64,000 nt of DNA from Dyella choica (GTDB lineage: Bacteria; Pseudomonadota; Gammaproteobacteria; Xanthomonadales; Rhodanobacteraceae): NCBI RefSeq assembly GCF_003977665.1, contig NZ_RYYV01000015.1, positions 1 through 64,000 of the forward strand, written 5' to 3'. Each line of letters begins with the position of its first letter. The stretch's first letter is position 1. The translations under genes were made by a program, and so were the position numbers. Shown in pieces: positions 35,114 through 44,542 of this stretch. A model generated the notes under the pieces. It searched no databases. It saw nothing but the letters and a program-made list of their open reading frames with translations, and was not told the DNA's origin.

Positions 35114-36346
35114 ATGAGCGTCCCCGAAACCCGCCTTTCCGCCAAGCCTGACCTCAGCGGGCAGCCAATCGAGCGCGTGCAGCGCGACGGCGTGGAATAC
35201 GTGGTGCTGGGCACGGCGCATGTGTCACGCAGCAGTGTGGACGCGGTCAAGGCCTTGCTGGCCAGCGAGTCTTTCGACGCCATCGCGGTAGAGCTGTGCG
35301 AAAGCCGCGCCCAGGGCATGCGCGATCCGGAAGCCTTCAAGCAGATGGACCTGTTCCGCGTGATCCGCGAAGGCAAGGCCGGCATGGTGGCGGCAAGCCT
35401 GGTGCTGTCGACCTTCCAGAAGCGCCTGGCCGACCAGTACGGCATTCAGCCCGGCGCCGAAATGAAGGCGGCGATGGACGGCGCCGCCGAACTGAAGGTG
35501 CCGTTGTGGCTGGTCGATCGGGAAGTGGGCACCACGCTCAAGCGTGCCTGGCACAGCGTGGGCTTCTGGCAGCGCTTCGGCCTGCTCGGCGGCATGCTGG
35601 CCAGCGTGTTCGAGCGCCAGACGATCGACGAGAAGGAAATCGAGAAGCTCAAGCAGGGCGACATGCTGGAAAGCGCTTTCAGCGAATTCGCCAATGAATC
35701 CGAACCGCTGTACCGCAGCCTGATCGCCGAACGCGATGCCTACATGGCCGCACGCCTGCGCGAGGAAGCCGGGCGCTCGGTGACCGCCAATCCGTGCAAG
35801 GTGCTGGTGGTGATCGGCGCGGGGCATCTGAAAGGCCTGTGCGAGCACCTTCGCATCCAGCAGGCGGACCCGAGCGCGACGGTGGAGGAACTGGCCAAAC
35901 TGCCGTCCAAGGCGCAATGGCCGAAGTGGCTGGCGGTCGGCGTGGTGCTGTTGATCTTTGCTGTGATCGCTTACGCGTTTCATCGCAATACGGCGCTGGG
36001 TGCGCAAGCCTTGCGCGATTGGGTGCTGTATACCGGGGGCTTCGCCGCCCTGGGCGCACTGATTGCGCGTGCGCATCCGTTGAGCATCGTCGCCGCATTC
36101 ATTGCCGCGCCGATCAAGCCGTTCCGGCCCGGCATTCCCGCCGGCGGCATCAGTGCGATGGCGGAGGTCTGGATACGCCGTCCGCGCGTGGCGGATTTCG
36201 AAAGCCTGCGCGACGACATCGTGCACTGGAGCGGATGGTGGACCAACCGCGTGGCGCGCACGTTGCTCAATTTCTTCCTGGTGAGCCTGGGCACCATCGT
36301 CGGCGAGTACGCCGCAGGCATCCACATCCTCAAAAGCCTGTTCTGA
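35114..36346 (+). CDS. TraB-family membrane protein
   Basis: A 410-residue protein. The N-terminal soluble TraB/PrgY domain (about 20-260) has LGTAHVSRSSVDAV, ESFDAIAVELCESR and VIGAGHLKG, which carry the family's conserved His and Glu residues of a putative metallohydrolase. The C-terminal part has three or four hydrophobic helices (WLAVGVVLLIFAVIAYAF, PLSIVAAFIAAPIKPF, LLNFFLVSLGTIVGEYAAG). In enterococci PrgY blocks pheromone signalling; the function in this lineage is unknown. A single gene between REP-like pairs. Confidence 0.85.
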   Translation: MSVPETRLSAKPDLSGQPIERVQRDGVEYVVLGTAHVSRSSVDAVKALLASESFDAIAVELCESRAQGMRDPEAFKQMDLFRVIREGKAGMVAASLVLSTFQKRLADQYGIQPGAEMKAAMDGAAELKVPLWLVDREVGTTLKRAWHSVGFWQRFGLLGGMLASVFERQTIDEKEIEKLKQGDMLESAFSEFANESEPLYRSLIAERDAYMAARLREEAGRSVTANPCKVLVVIGAGHLKGLCEHLRIQQADPSATVEELAKLPSKAQWPKWLAVGVVLLIFAVIAYAFHRNTALGAQALRDWVLYTGGFAALGALIARAHPLSIVAAFIAAPIKPFRPGIPAGGISAMAEVWIRRPRVADFESLRDDIVHWSGWWTNRVARTLLNFFLVSLGTIVGEYAAGIHILKSLF

Positions 36347-36353
36347 ATGGCGC

Positions 36354-36421
36354 GTAGGCCTGGATGGCAATCCCGGCACCAAGACGCGGCATGGAAAGCT
36401 GGGATTTTCATCCCAGCCTAC
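36354..36421. repeat. paired palindrome (REP-like) element
   Basis: GTAGGCCTGGATGGCAATCC and partner with GCTGGGATTTTCATCCCAGC CTAC. More diverged left arm. Located 7 bp after the TraB-family gene. Confidence 0.85.
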
Positions 36422-36545
36422 AGTCAGCGCAGCGCATGCGCGGCTTTTTGTCGCTCCCCCACTCCCATTGTGACGGCCGCGCGGCAACCTCTATACTCGG
36501 TCGAGTAAGTTGCACGCATCCGCTGGAACCCTGGGGATCCTTTTG

Positions 36546-37214
36546 ATGATTCGACTGCAATTGTTTGGCCTGGCCACTGTGGCCGCTGTTGTGCTTTGTT
36601 CCAGCCCCGCCCATGCCACGGGCGACAAGAAAAACGGCCGTTCGCTCGTCTATACCTGCAACGGTTGCCATGGTGTTCCCGGCAGCAGCAATGCGTATCC
36701 GCAATACCCGGTGCCGAAGATCGCAGGGCAGAACGAGCAATACCTGCTCGATGCGCTGCACGCCTACAAGGCTGGCCAGCGTGCGCATCCGACCATGACG
36801 GCGCAAGCGCAGAGCCTGTCCGATCAGGAGATCGAAGACATCGCCGCCTATCTGTCCAGCCTTGCTCCCGCGGCACCGAAAGACTCGGACGCGCAGGTGA
36901 AGAAGGCCAAGGATCTGCTTACGCAATCGGACGCAGGCAAGCTGGCCAGCAAGTGCGTGTCCTGCCATGGCAACGACGGTACCGGCACCGCTCCGCAATT
37001 TCCCCGCCTGGCTGGCCAGTACAACGAATACATCCAGCATGTCGTGCACGAATACCAGAATGGTGAGCGCGACAATCCAATCATGAAGCCGCAGGTCAGC
37101 AACCTGTCTCCGGACGATATCAAGCAGCTTGCCGACTACTTTTCCACGCTGCCCACGCAGTTGGAAAAGCCCGACGAACTGAGCACGCTGAAGGGACACG
37201 TGCAGGGCGATTGA
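36546..37214 (+). CDS. diheme cytochrome c (cytochrome c4-like)
   Basis: A 222-residue periplasmic electron carrier. A signal peptide (LFGLATVAAVVLCSSPAHA) is followed by two class I cytochrome domains with haem motifs Cys38-x2-Cys41-His42 (CNGCH) and Cys137-x2-Cys140-His141 (CVSCH) and Met ligands in PTMTAQAQ and PIMKPQVS. The layout is that of cytochrome c4, a donor to terminal oxidases. Starts at 36546; GGGGA lies 7 bp upstream. Convergent with nfuA. Confidence 0.9.
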   Translation: MIRLQLFGLATVAAVVLCSSPAHATGDKKNGRSLVYTCNGCHGVPGSSNAYPQYPVPKIAGQNEQYLLDALHAYKAGQRAHPTMTAQAQSLSDQEIEDIAAYLSSLAPAAPKDSDAQVKKAKDLLTQSDAGKLASKCVSCHGNDGTGTAPQFPRLAGQYNEYIQHVVHEYQNGERDNPIMKPQVSNLSPDDIKQLADYFSTLPTQLEKPDELSTLKGHVQGD

Positions 37215-37237
37215 TTACGCCCGCTATGTCATGGCCG

Positions 37238-37846
37238 TCAGCCCATGGCTGACTGGCCTTCCTTCTTACGGTAGTACGGATTGGCACCGCCCTTGTGGTC
37301 GGTGGCGTCGCGCACGGCAGTGATTTCCGGCACGCGCTCGCGCAAAGTCTTTTCCACGCCGTTCTTCAGCGTCACGTCGACCATGCCGCAACCATGGCAA
37401 CCGCCGCCGAACTGCAGCAGCACGACGCCGTCGGCATCCACTTCAAGCAGGCTCACGCGCCCGCCATGTGCGGCGATGCGCGGATTCACTTCCGCTTCGA
37501 GCACGTAGCGCACCCGCTCGACCAGCCCGGCCTCCGCGCCCGGCAGTTCGCCCTTGATTTTGGGGGCGCGGATGTTCAGCTGGCCGCCGGTCTGGCTTGG
37601 CTCGTAATCGATGCTGGCGTTTTGCAGCCAGGACGCGCTGTCGCCCTCAATGTAGAAGTTGAAGCCCTGGCATTCCACCGTCCATTCCCCGCCGGTGAGT
37701 TCCTGCGCTTCGCAGAATTCCAGCTCGCAGTCGGCCGCAGGCGTGCCCGGTGCGGTGACGCGCAAGCGAATGCCCAGCCCGTCGATGCCTTGCTGGGCGA
37801 GTAGGCGCAGGAAATGCTGCTGCGCGCGTTCGGAAATTTCGATCAT
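37238..37846 (-). CDS. nfuA: Fe/S biogenesis protein NfuA
   Basis: A 202-residue iron-sulfur carrier that delivers 4Fe-4S clusters, especially under stress. The degenerate A-type domain (1-100) is followed by the Nfu domain with Cys150-x2-Cys153 (GGGCHGCGM), which binds the shared cluster of a dimer. Standard length. Convergent with the cytochrome c gene (23 bp). Confidence 0.95.
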   Translation of the reverse strand: MIEISERAQQHFLRLLAQQGIDGLGIRLRVTAPGTPAADCELEFCEAQELTGGEWTVECQGFNFYIEGDSASWLQNASIDYEPSQTGGQLNIRAPKIKGELPGAEAGLVERVRYVLEAEVNPRIAAHGGRVSLLEVDADGVVLLQFGGGCHGCGMVDVTLKNGVEKTLRERVPEITAVRDATDHKGGANPYYRKKEGQSAMG

Positions 37847-37894
37847 GCCTGCTCCGGGTCCACCTGTTTGCTCTTACCGTCTCTACGTCTGCGT

Positions 37895-37961
37895 GTAGGC
37901 CGGGATGACAATCCCAGCTGCCACGCGATGCGGCAATGCTGGGATTGTCATCCCCGCCTAC
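37895..37961. repeat. paired palindrome (REP-like) element
   Basis: GTAGGCCGGGATGACAATCC and partner ending GTCATCCCCGCCTAC; the same substitution appears in both outer arms, keeping the long-range pairing. Lies in the divergent nfuA-phhB gap. Confidence 0.9.
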
Positions 37962-38060
37962 GCCGCGATACCGAACCATTTTAGTCCTGTTTCAGCTGAA
38001 TGTCCGAACGGACCGTTTTCGCGTACAGTGCCACCGTTTGAGCGAACGATGGAGATCGCC

Positions 38061-38402
38061 ATGACTGCCCTTCCGCTATCCGCCCAGCATTGCTTGCCGC
38101 GCAAGGGCAAGGAACACGCGCTCGACGAGGCCGCCATCGGCGCATTGATGCCGTTGGTGCCCGGCTGGAAGCTCAGCGCACAAGGGGATGCGCTGGTGAA
38201 GGATTTCCGCTTCGAGAACTTTCATCACACGCTGGGCTTCATCAATGCGGTGGGCTACATGGCCAACCATGAGGACCACCATCCGGATATCGAGGCGGGC
38301 TACGGCCATTGCAAGCTGCGCTGGTCCACGCATGATGTGGGTGGCTTGTCGCTGAACGATTTCATCTGCGCCGCGCGCGTCGACGCCCTGCTCGAACGTT
38401 GA
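38061..38402 (+). CDS. phhB: 4a-hydroxytetrahydrobiopterin dehydratase (PCD)
   Basis: A 113-residue enzyme that recycles the pterin cofactor of phenylalanine hydroxylase. Core motif FENFHHTLGFINAVGYMANHEDHHPDI, then KLRWSTHDVGGLSLND, contains the catalytic histidines. GGAG six bases before 38061 decides between two close ATGs. No phenylalanine hydroxylase gene is in the window. Confidence 0.92.
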   Translation: MTALPLSAQHCLPRKGKEHALDEAAIGALMPLVPGWKLSAQGDALVKDFRFENFHHTLGFINAVGYMANHEDHHPDIEAGYGHCKLRWSTHDVGGLSLNDFICAARVDALLER

Positions 38403-39913
38403 GCGAAAACCGGCGCCTGCAAACGGCGTTGACCTGCGCCGGCTACGTGCTGGTTGCAGTCGTCGTCTGCCTGGCGCTTGGCCGCCTGGCAGCTCACCTG
38501 ACTGCCACGCAATTGCTTGACCAGGCCCAGCAGCAGCTCGCAAGGGTGCAGGCCGACCAGCCGCTATGGCAATGGCAGTTGCGTAAACCGCGCGACCTGA
38601 TCGCGGGCCGCGCTTTCGGCAACGCCAGGGTAGCAAGTGATGACGGCAGCTTGCGCATCAGCAGCAATGATGGCGCACCGTTCGAGCTGGGCCTGCCGAT
38701 CGCATGGTCGCTGGACCTGCGGCATTGGCCGATCCTGCAGCTGCAATTGCAAAGCAGCGCACCGGGCAAGCTGGGCCTGGTGTGGCAAGGCAGCCAGGCA
38801 CCGGCCTGCGTCGTGCTGGTGGCGCATGCCCTGACGCCGGACACCAACAGCCTGCGCATCGATTTGCGCGATCTGAGCTGGACCGGCGCCGAACAGGCAG
38901 CGTGTGCGAAACCGGGCATCGCGCAAATGTTGCGGCTGCGCGTACTGCTGCCGCGTGGCGCGAGCTTGCGCATTGCCTCGGCGGCATTGCTGACCACCGA
39001 GCCCATGCCACACCCGCAAGACGCGGCGATCAACCTCCCGCAAGACGCCACGCCGCGGGACATCGAACGCGTCAGCGAGCGAGCGCAAGGCTGGCCGATG
39101 CCGCTGTTCCGCCTGCCCGCCGGCATCAGCGCGGAAGCCATGCTCGCGCTACGCGATCGATTGCGCGCGCAGTGGCCGGCTGCCTTGATCGTTCCCGCCG
39201 GCACGACACCGCAAGCCGAGCAGGCGAGCTCTGCGCCTCCCACCACGGCCTGGTTCGGCTGCATCGTCTATCTGCTGGCCCTGTTGTGGCTGGCGCTGCG
39301 CCCGGTCCAAAGCCCCTTGCGGCCCTGGATCGAAATCGCCGGCTGCCTGCTCGGCCCCGGTTGGCTGATCATGGGTCTGAATTGGGGGCTGCGCCCTGCC
39401 CCGCTGGGCTTGCTGGCGTTTGCTGGCGGTTTGGCGTACGCCCTGGCGATCGAGCGCCGCCACCTGCCGCGGCTATGGCGCTGGCCCGAAGCCGGCTCGC
39501 ACTGGCTGTGGCCGCTGGCGATGCTGCCGCTCGCGATGGGCTTGGTCCTGGTCTTTGGCCACACGCTGCATCCGTTGCCGGCCGGCCACGTCATCGCCTA
39601 TTTCGCCTGGGCCTGGCTACAGCAATGGCTGATGCTAGTCGTGCTGCAGCACCGCTTCGAGCAGATCGTGCATCGGCCGGCCTGGGCGATCGTGCCGGTG
39701 GCGATAGTGTTCGCCCTGCTGCACACACCCAACGGGACGCTGATGCAGCTGTGCCTCCTCAGTGAGCTGGGCTGGGCGTGGTGTTTTCTGCGCTCGCGCA
39801 GCGTGTTGCCGATCGCGCTGGCGCACGCGCTTTGCGCCTTGCTGGTGGAGGCCGCCCTGGCGGGCGGACCGCTTCTGCGCTCGCTGGAAGTCAGCGCGCG
39901 CTTCTATTTGTAA
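38399..39913 (+). CDS. CPBP-like membrane protein with degenerate active site
   Basis: A 504-residue membrane protein starting at a TTG that overlaps the phhB stop (TTGA). One N-terminal helix (10-30) and a soluble, probably periplasmic region (35-280) precede about seven helices. The last part resembles the CPBP protease core: LQQWLMLVVLQHRF around 407-420, FALLHTPN (438-445) and HALCALL (476-482). The glutamates expected at the first motif are Gln408-Gln409, and the third-motif Asn is absent. Either a non-catalytic relative or a separate subfamily. The TTG start is uncertain. Confidence 0.65.
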   Translation: MSENRRLQTALTCAGYVLVAVVVCLALGRLAAHLTATQLLDQAQQQLARVQADQPLWQWQLRKPRDLIAGRAFGNARVASDDGSLRISSNDGAPFELGLPIAWSLDLRHWPILQLQLQSSAPGKLGLVWQGSQAPACVVLVAHALTPDTNSLRIDLRDLSWTGAEQAACAKPGIAQMLRLRVLLPRGASLRIASAALLTTEPMPHPQDAAINLPQDATPRDIERVSERAQGWPMPLFRLPAGISAEAMLALRDRLRAQWPAALIVPAGTTPQAEQASSAPPTTAWFGCIVYLLALLWLALRPVQSPLRPWIEIAGCLLGPGWLIMGLNWGLRPAPLGLLAFAGGLAYALAIERRHLPRLWRWPEAGSHWLWPLAMLPLAMGLVLVFGHTLHPLPAGHVIAYFAWAWLQQWLMLVVLQHRFEQIVHRPAWAIVPVAIVFALLHTPNGTLMQLCLLSELGWAWCFLRSRSVLPIALAHALCALLVEAALAGGPLLRSLEVSARFYL

Positions 39914-39915
39914 TC

Positions 39916-39976
39916 GCTGGGATGACGATCCGAGCATCGAGGGCAGCAAAAAGCTGGGATTGTCATCCCAGCCTAC
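39916..39976. repeat. paired palindrome (REP-like) element
   Basis: GCTGGGATGACGATCCGAGC and partner AGCTGGGATTGTCATCCCAG plus CCTAC; the left arm has lost its GTAG start. Between convergent genes. Confidence 0.85.
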
Positions 39977-39980
39977 TATC

Positions 39981-40952
39981 TCAGCGCTTTCTGCTTTTTT
40001 CTTGAGGGCGCAGCGCATCCAGCACGGACCTCAAGTCATCCGGCAACGGCGCCGAGAACCCATAGGACCGGCCGTCCAGTTCAAACGACAGGTGCGAGGC
40101 ATGCAGGAACAACCGATGCAGCCCCCGCTCACGGAAGCGCTTGTTCGCCTCCTTGTCACCGTACTTGGCGTCCCCCGCCAGCGGATGGCCGACGTGCGCG
40201 GCATGCACACGGATCTGGTGCGTGCGGCCGGTGCCCAGGGTGGCCTGCATCAGGCGCGCGCCGGAGTAATGCTCCATCTCGCGAAAAAAAGTCAGCGAGG
40301 GTTTGCCGTCGTCCGCCACCCGCACCATCCGCTCGCCGCCCTGCAAGACCGACTTCTTCAACGATGCGTTGACGTCGAACTTGGCCTTTTGCGGGTGCCC
40401 CACCATCAGGCACAGGTATTGTTTGGTGACCTCGCCGGCGCGGATCGCAGCCTGCAGACCGGTCAGCCCGGCGCGGGTACGGGCGAACACCAGCACCCCG
40501 CTGGTATCGCGATCCAGGCGATGCACCAGCTCCAGATGCTCCTTGGGCCGCGCCTGCCGAAGCAGTTCGATCGCCCCGAAACTCACCCCGCTGCCGCCAT
40601 GGCTGGCCATGCCGGCCGGCTTGTCGATGACCAGGAAATGCTTGTCCTCGAAGATCACCGCCGCCTCGACGGCGGCGATAGCCGCCTGGGGAGCCCCCTC
40701 TTCGGCCGGACGCTCGGCGACCCGCACCGGGGGAATACGTAGCATATCGCCCTGGCTGAGACGGGTATCCGGCTTGGCGCGCTTGCCGTTCACGCGCACC
40801 TGGCCGGTGCGCAGGAGCCGGTAAATCATGCTCTTGGGTACGCCCTTGAGCAGGGTCATGAGGGCGTTGTCGATGCGCTGGCCGTCGCGCTCCGGACCAA
40901 TCTCTACTTGACGCACCCCTTGAGGTACATCGGGGGAAGTTGCCGTCTGCAT
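39981..40952 (-). CDS. rluC: 23S rRNA pseudouridine synthase RluC-type
   Basis: A 323-residue enzyme with an N-terminal S4 RNA-binding domain (about 20-80) and a catalytic domain with HRLDRDTSG, whose Asp147 is the nucleophile. Also GTGRTHQIRVH (about 245) and LHASHLSF near the end. RluC modifies U955, U2504 and U2580 in E. coli 23S rRNA. Divergent from rne, the usual neighbour in gammaproteobacteria. Its ATG overlaps the -35 box of the rne promoter. Confidence 0.92.
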   Translation of the reverse strand: MQTATSPDVPQGVRQVEIGPERDGQRIDNALMTLLKGVPKSMIYRLLRTGQVRVNGKRAKPDTRLSQGDMLRIPPVRVAERPAEEGAPQAAIAAVEAAVIFEDKHFLVIDKPAGMASHGGSGVSFGAIELLRQARPKEHLELVHRLDRDTSGVLVFARTRAGLTGLQAAIRAGEVTKQYLCLMVGHPQKAKFDVNASLKKSVLQGGERMVRVADDGKPSLTFFREMEHYSGARLMQATLGTGRTHQIRVHAAHVGHPLAGDAKYGDKEANKRFRERGLHRLFLHASHLSFELDGRSYGFSAPLPDDLRSVLDALRPQEKSRKR

Positions 40953-40980
40953 TGAAAAAAACCTGGGTTGAGAGGATACT
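40952..40980 (+). promoter_or_regulatory. predicted rne promoter
   Basis: TTGAAA at 40952-40957, a 17-bp spacer, GATACT at 40975-40980: a strong sigma-70 match. The -35 overlaps the rluC start codon. Confidence 0.7.
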
Positions 40981-41288
40981 CGCCTGGCGCTCAGCCCGGT
41001 CCACCGACATCCGTTGAGGATCAGGCGCCCGCCTGTTACGCCGGCAAGGTTCGCTCCGGTCGGCCGTCTTGGCAGCCGGTTGCAAACACCCTTTCATCGT
41101 AACGGTTCGGGTAGCCGCTTGTCCGGTTTTCTTGCCTGACACAGTGGCGTGCGTGCATCGAATCATCCCGGTATCGGGAACGTTACCGTTCATTTTTGCC
41201 GCTTTACCGCAGCGGCGCGATCCCCGGAGAGGCCGCCACACCAGGCGCCCCCGCGGCGCGCGACGCGCGGCCAAGCCGAGGAATCACA
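40981..41288 (+). promoter_or_regulatory. long 5' leader of rne, no gene
   Basis: About 300 nt between the predicted start site and the rne ATG hold no credible reading frame. In E. coli a similarly long leader mediates RNase E autoregulation through stem-loops; the position and length suggest the same here. Sequence alone does not show the equivalent hairpins clearly. Confidence 0.55.
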
Positions 41289-44200
41289 ATGAAAAGAATG
41301 TTGATCAACGCAACTCAGCGTGAAGAGTTGCGTGTGGCCATCGTGGATGGCCAAACCTTGTACGACCTTGATATTGAAATCCCTTCCCGCGAACAGAAAA
41401 AAGCCAACATCTACAAGGGCCGCATCACCCGCGTCGAACCCTCCCTCGAAGCCTGCTTTATCGACTACGGCGCCGAACGCCATGGCTTCCTCCCCCTGAA
41501 GGAAATCGCCCGCGAGTACTTCGCATCGGGCCACGACCCCTACAAGTCCAACATCCGCGACCTGCTCAAGGAAGGCCAGGAAGTGGTGGTGCAGGTGGAG
41601 AAGGAAGAGCGCGGCAACAAGGGCGCGGCGCTGACCACCTTCATCAGCCTGGCCGGCCGCTACATGGTGCTGATGCCGAACAACCCGAAGGCGGGTGGCG
41701 TTTCGCGTCGCATCGAGGGCGAAGACCGGCAGGCACTGAAGGAAGCACTGGAGCATCTGAGCGTCCCGGACGACATGGGCCTGATCGTGCGCACCGCCGG
41801 CATGGGCCGCGACGCCGAAGAGCTGCAATGGGACCTCGACTACCTGCTGCAGCTGTGGAAGGCGATCTCCCAGGCGGCCCAGGCGCAGAAGGCGCCGTTC
41901 CTGATCTACCAGGAATCGAAGCTGTTCATCCGCGCCCTGCGCGACTACCTGCGCAACGACATCGGCGAGATCCTGATCGACGAGGAGTCCCTCTTCCAGG
42001 ACGCCCGCGACTTCATGCAGCAGGTGATGCCCAACGCCCTGCGCAAGCTGAAGCTGTACAAGGACGACACCCCGCTGTTCTCGCGCTACCAGATCGAAAC
42101 CCAGATCGAGAGCGCCTTCGACCGCACCGTGCGCCTGCCCTCCGGCGGCTCGATCGTGATCGACCAGACCGAAGCGCTCACCGCCGTCGACATCAACTCC
42201 TCCAAGGCCACCAAGGGCGGCGATATCGAGGAGACCGCGTTCAACACCAATCTTGAAGCGGCGACCGAGATCGCCCGCCAGCTGCGCATCCGCGACGCGG
42301 GCGGCCTGATCGTGATCGACTTCATCGACATGGACAGCCCCAAGCACCAGCGGGAAGTCGAAGAACGCCTGAAGGACGCCGCCAAGCTCGACCGCGCACG
42401 CATCCAGATCGGCCGCATCTCGCGCTTCGGCTTGATGGAGATGTCGCGCCAGCGCCTACGCCCTTCGCTGGGTGAAGCCACGCAGATCGTCTGCCCGCGT
42501 TGCGAAGGCCACGGCCATATCCGCAGCGTGGAATCGCTCTCGCTGTCGACCCTGCGCCTGATCGAAGAGCACGCCATGAAGGACAACACCGGCCAGGTGC
42601 TGGTGCAGGCGCCGGCCAGCGTGGCAAACTTCATGCTCAACGAAAAGCGCGCCAGCGTGGTCGAGATCGAGCTGCGCAACAAGGTGCACGTGGTGATCGT
42701 GGCGGACGACAAGCTCGACACGCCGCACATCGAGATCCAGCGCATCCGCGAATCGGAAATGGGCGAGCACAGCAAGCCCAGCTACGAGCGCCTCACCGCC
42801 GAAGAAGCGAACGTGGTGCGCAAGATGGGCCAGATGCTCGGCAGCAGCGAGCAGCCTGCGGTCACCGGCATCGTGCCCAGCAGCCCGGCCCCGCTGCGTG
42901 AAGAAGAACCAGCGGCCGCCGCACCGGTCGCCAAGCAGCAACGCCAGCCGGCGCCGGCGCCGGCTGCCGCGCCCACCCCGGCGGTGGCGCAGGGCGGCTT
43001 CCTGAGCAAGCTGTTTGGTCTGTTCCGCGGCAACGGCGCCGCGACTCCGGCGCCCGCCCCTGCCCCGGCCCCGGTGGCGGCGCGGCAGGAAACCTCGCGC
43101 AACAAGCCGCAAGACAACCGCCGCGGCGAACAGCAGCGTGCGCGTGGCGAGAATCAACAGCAGCGCCAGAACCAGCCACAGCGTGAAGGCCGCGGCGCGG
43201 CGCAGCAGCAGCAACAGCCCAAGGGCCAGAATCAGCAACGCCAGCGCCAGGAGCGGCAAGATCGGCAGGAGCAGCAGCCGCGCCAGCAGCAGGGCAAGCA
43301 AGAGCAGCAGCCACGCCAGCCGAAGGCTGCGCAGGCCAACGAAGCGGCGGCAGCCGAGCAGCGTAACAAGCAGCAAACGGCCGAACCCGCCAAGCAGCCT
43401 CAGCCGGAACGCCAGCGCCAACCGCAAGCGGAACGCCAGCCCCAGCAACCGGTAAACCCGCCGGCCAGCAAGCCGGTGGAAGCGCCAAAGCCGGCCGCAG
43501 AACCTGACGTACCCGTCGCAGCAACCGAAGCTGAGGGTGTCATTGCCGAAGCCGAAGCCGCCGCAGCGGCAGAAAGCAGTGGTCAGTCGCGCCGCCGTCG
43601 TGGCCGCCGCGGTGGCCGTCGCCGTCGTCGCCATGAAGGCGCGACCGCCGCCGATGCCAGCCAGCATGACCAGGCCAACGCGCTGGACCTGGATGACGAA
43701 GATCGTGATGACGTTGACGCGCCCGAAGAGCAAGCCGAAACGCTTGGGACAAAGCCGGATGTATCCGCTCCCACCGTTTCGCACGTTCCTGCCGCACCGG
43801 CCGTGATGCACGCCGCCGCGCCGACTGAAAACCACGCACCCGCGACGGTGAAGCCGGCGATCGCCGAGGCGGCCCCGGCCAAGCAGGCTACGATCGAGCC
43901 GGAAGCTGCCGTGGCCATCGAAGATAGCCATGCCGCCGCCCCACCGATCGTTACTCCGGCGCCGGTACCGTCATCGTTCAACCTGCCCGTGCTTCCGCCC
44001 ATTCCGGTACGCGAAGCCGTGGTCGAAGCCGAATCACTCGTCACTGCCGAGGAAATTGTTGCGCCGCCTCATCAGCACGACGAGATTTCGGTAGCCCACG
44101 CCGAGGTGGTCACCGTGAAGGTGCCGCACGAGGTAGCGCCAGCGGCCAACGAAACCAGCGTTGTGACCGAATCGAGCGTGATCGCCGAGGTCAAACACGC

Positions 44201-44447
44201 GAACGAACCCGTGCTGGTCGAACCCTCGGCAACCGCTCCTGCGCACGAAGAGCAGCCGGTAGTGGTGACGCCTGCGCCGATCATCCATCAGCCCGAACAA
44301 GGCGACCTGCTCTCCACGCCGTTGCATCAGCATGCGTCGACTGCACCGCTGCATGGTCATGGCGAGGAGCATGCCCAGACCAAGTCGCCGGCAGTGGAAG
44401 ACGACGAGCTACACCTGAACCAGCAGCGTGACGGAAGGCTTTCCTGA
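41289..44447 (+). CDS. rne: ribonuclease E
   Basis: A 1052-residue endoribonuclease that starts mRNA decay and processes rRNA and tRNA. The catalytic half (1-510) has the S1 domain (about 37-120), Asp301 (AVDINSSK) and Asp344 (IVIDFIDMD) for Mg2+, and the zinc link CPRC at 402-405. The rest is low complexity: Ala/Pro runs, a Gln/Arg-rich stretch, an arginine cluster ([14 protein letters not shown]) and an acidic tail, as expected for the RNA-binding and degradosome scaffold. GLFRG within [12 protein letters not shown] may be the membrane-targeting segment. GAGGAA precedes the ATG. Confidence 0.96.
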   Translation: MKRMLINATQREELRVAIVDGQTLYDLDIEIPSREQKKANIYKGRITRVEPSLEACFIDYGAERHGFLPLKEIAREYFASGHDPYKSNIRDLLKEGQEVVVQVEKEERGNKGAALTTFISLAGRYMVLMPNNPKAGGVSRRIEGEDRQALKEALEHLSVPDDMGLIVRTAGMGRDAEELQWDLDYLLQLWKAISQAAQAQKAPFLIYQESKLFIRALRDYLRNDIGEILIDEESLFQDARDFMQQVMPNALRKLKLYKDDTPLFSRYQIETQIESAFDRTVRLPSGGSIVIDQTEALTAVDINSSKATKGGDIEETAFNTNLEAATEIARQLRIRDAGGLIVIDFIDMDSPKHQREVEERLKDAAKLDRARIQIGRISRFGLMEMSRQRLRPSLGEATQIVCPRCEGHGHIRSVESLSLSTLRLIEEHAMKDNTGQVLVQAPASVANFMLNEKRASVVEIELRNKVHVVIVADDKLDTPHIEIQRIRESEMGEHSKPSYERLTAEEANVVRKMGQMLGSSEQPAVTGIVPSSPAPLREEEPAAAAPVAKQQRQPAPAPAAAPTPAVAQGGFLSKLFGLFRGNGAATPAPAPAPAPVAARQETSRNKPQDNRRGEQQRARGENQQQRQNQPQREGRGAAQQQQQPKGQNQQRQRQERQDRQEQQPRQQQGKQEQQPRQPKAAQANEAAAAEQRNKQQTAEPAKQPQPERQRQPQAERQPQQPVNPPASKPVEAPKPAAEPDVPVAATEAEGVIAEAEAAAAAESSGQSRRRRGRRGGRRRRRHEGATAADASQHDQANALDLDDEDRDDVDAPEEQAETLGTKPDVSAPTVSHVPAAPAVMHAAAPTENHAPATVKPAIAEAAPAKQATIEPEAAVAIEDSHAAAPPIVTPAPVPSSFNLPVLPPIPVREAVVEAESLVTAEEIVAPPHQHDEISVAHAEVVTVKVPHEVAPAANETSVVTESSVIAEVKHANEPVLVEPSATAPAHEEQPVVVTPAPIIHQPEQGDLLSTPLHQHASTAPLHGHGEEHAQTKSPAVEDDELHLNQQRDGRLS

Positions 44448-44476
44448 TGCACTAGCGGTTCGCGAAGCCTAGGCAA

Positions 44477-44511
44477 GCAAAAGGGCTGGACATCACGTCC
44501 GGCCCTTTTGC
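44477..44511. terminator. bidirectional Rho-independent terminator
   Basis: GCAAAAGGGC pairs with GCCCTTTTGC around an inner GGAC/GTCC stem; A/T tracts on both sides. It serves rne (plus) and the response-regulator gene (minus). Confidence 0.85.
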
Positions 44512-44542
44512 TTTTGCAAACCTTTGAGGAAAGCTTTTTTGC

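Noticed and set aside
42456-43931. Leucine/arginine-rich minus-strand frame opposite the rne tail
   Set aside because: Produced by the repetitive Gln/Ala/Pro codons of the RNase E scaffold read backwards.
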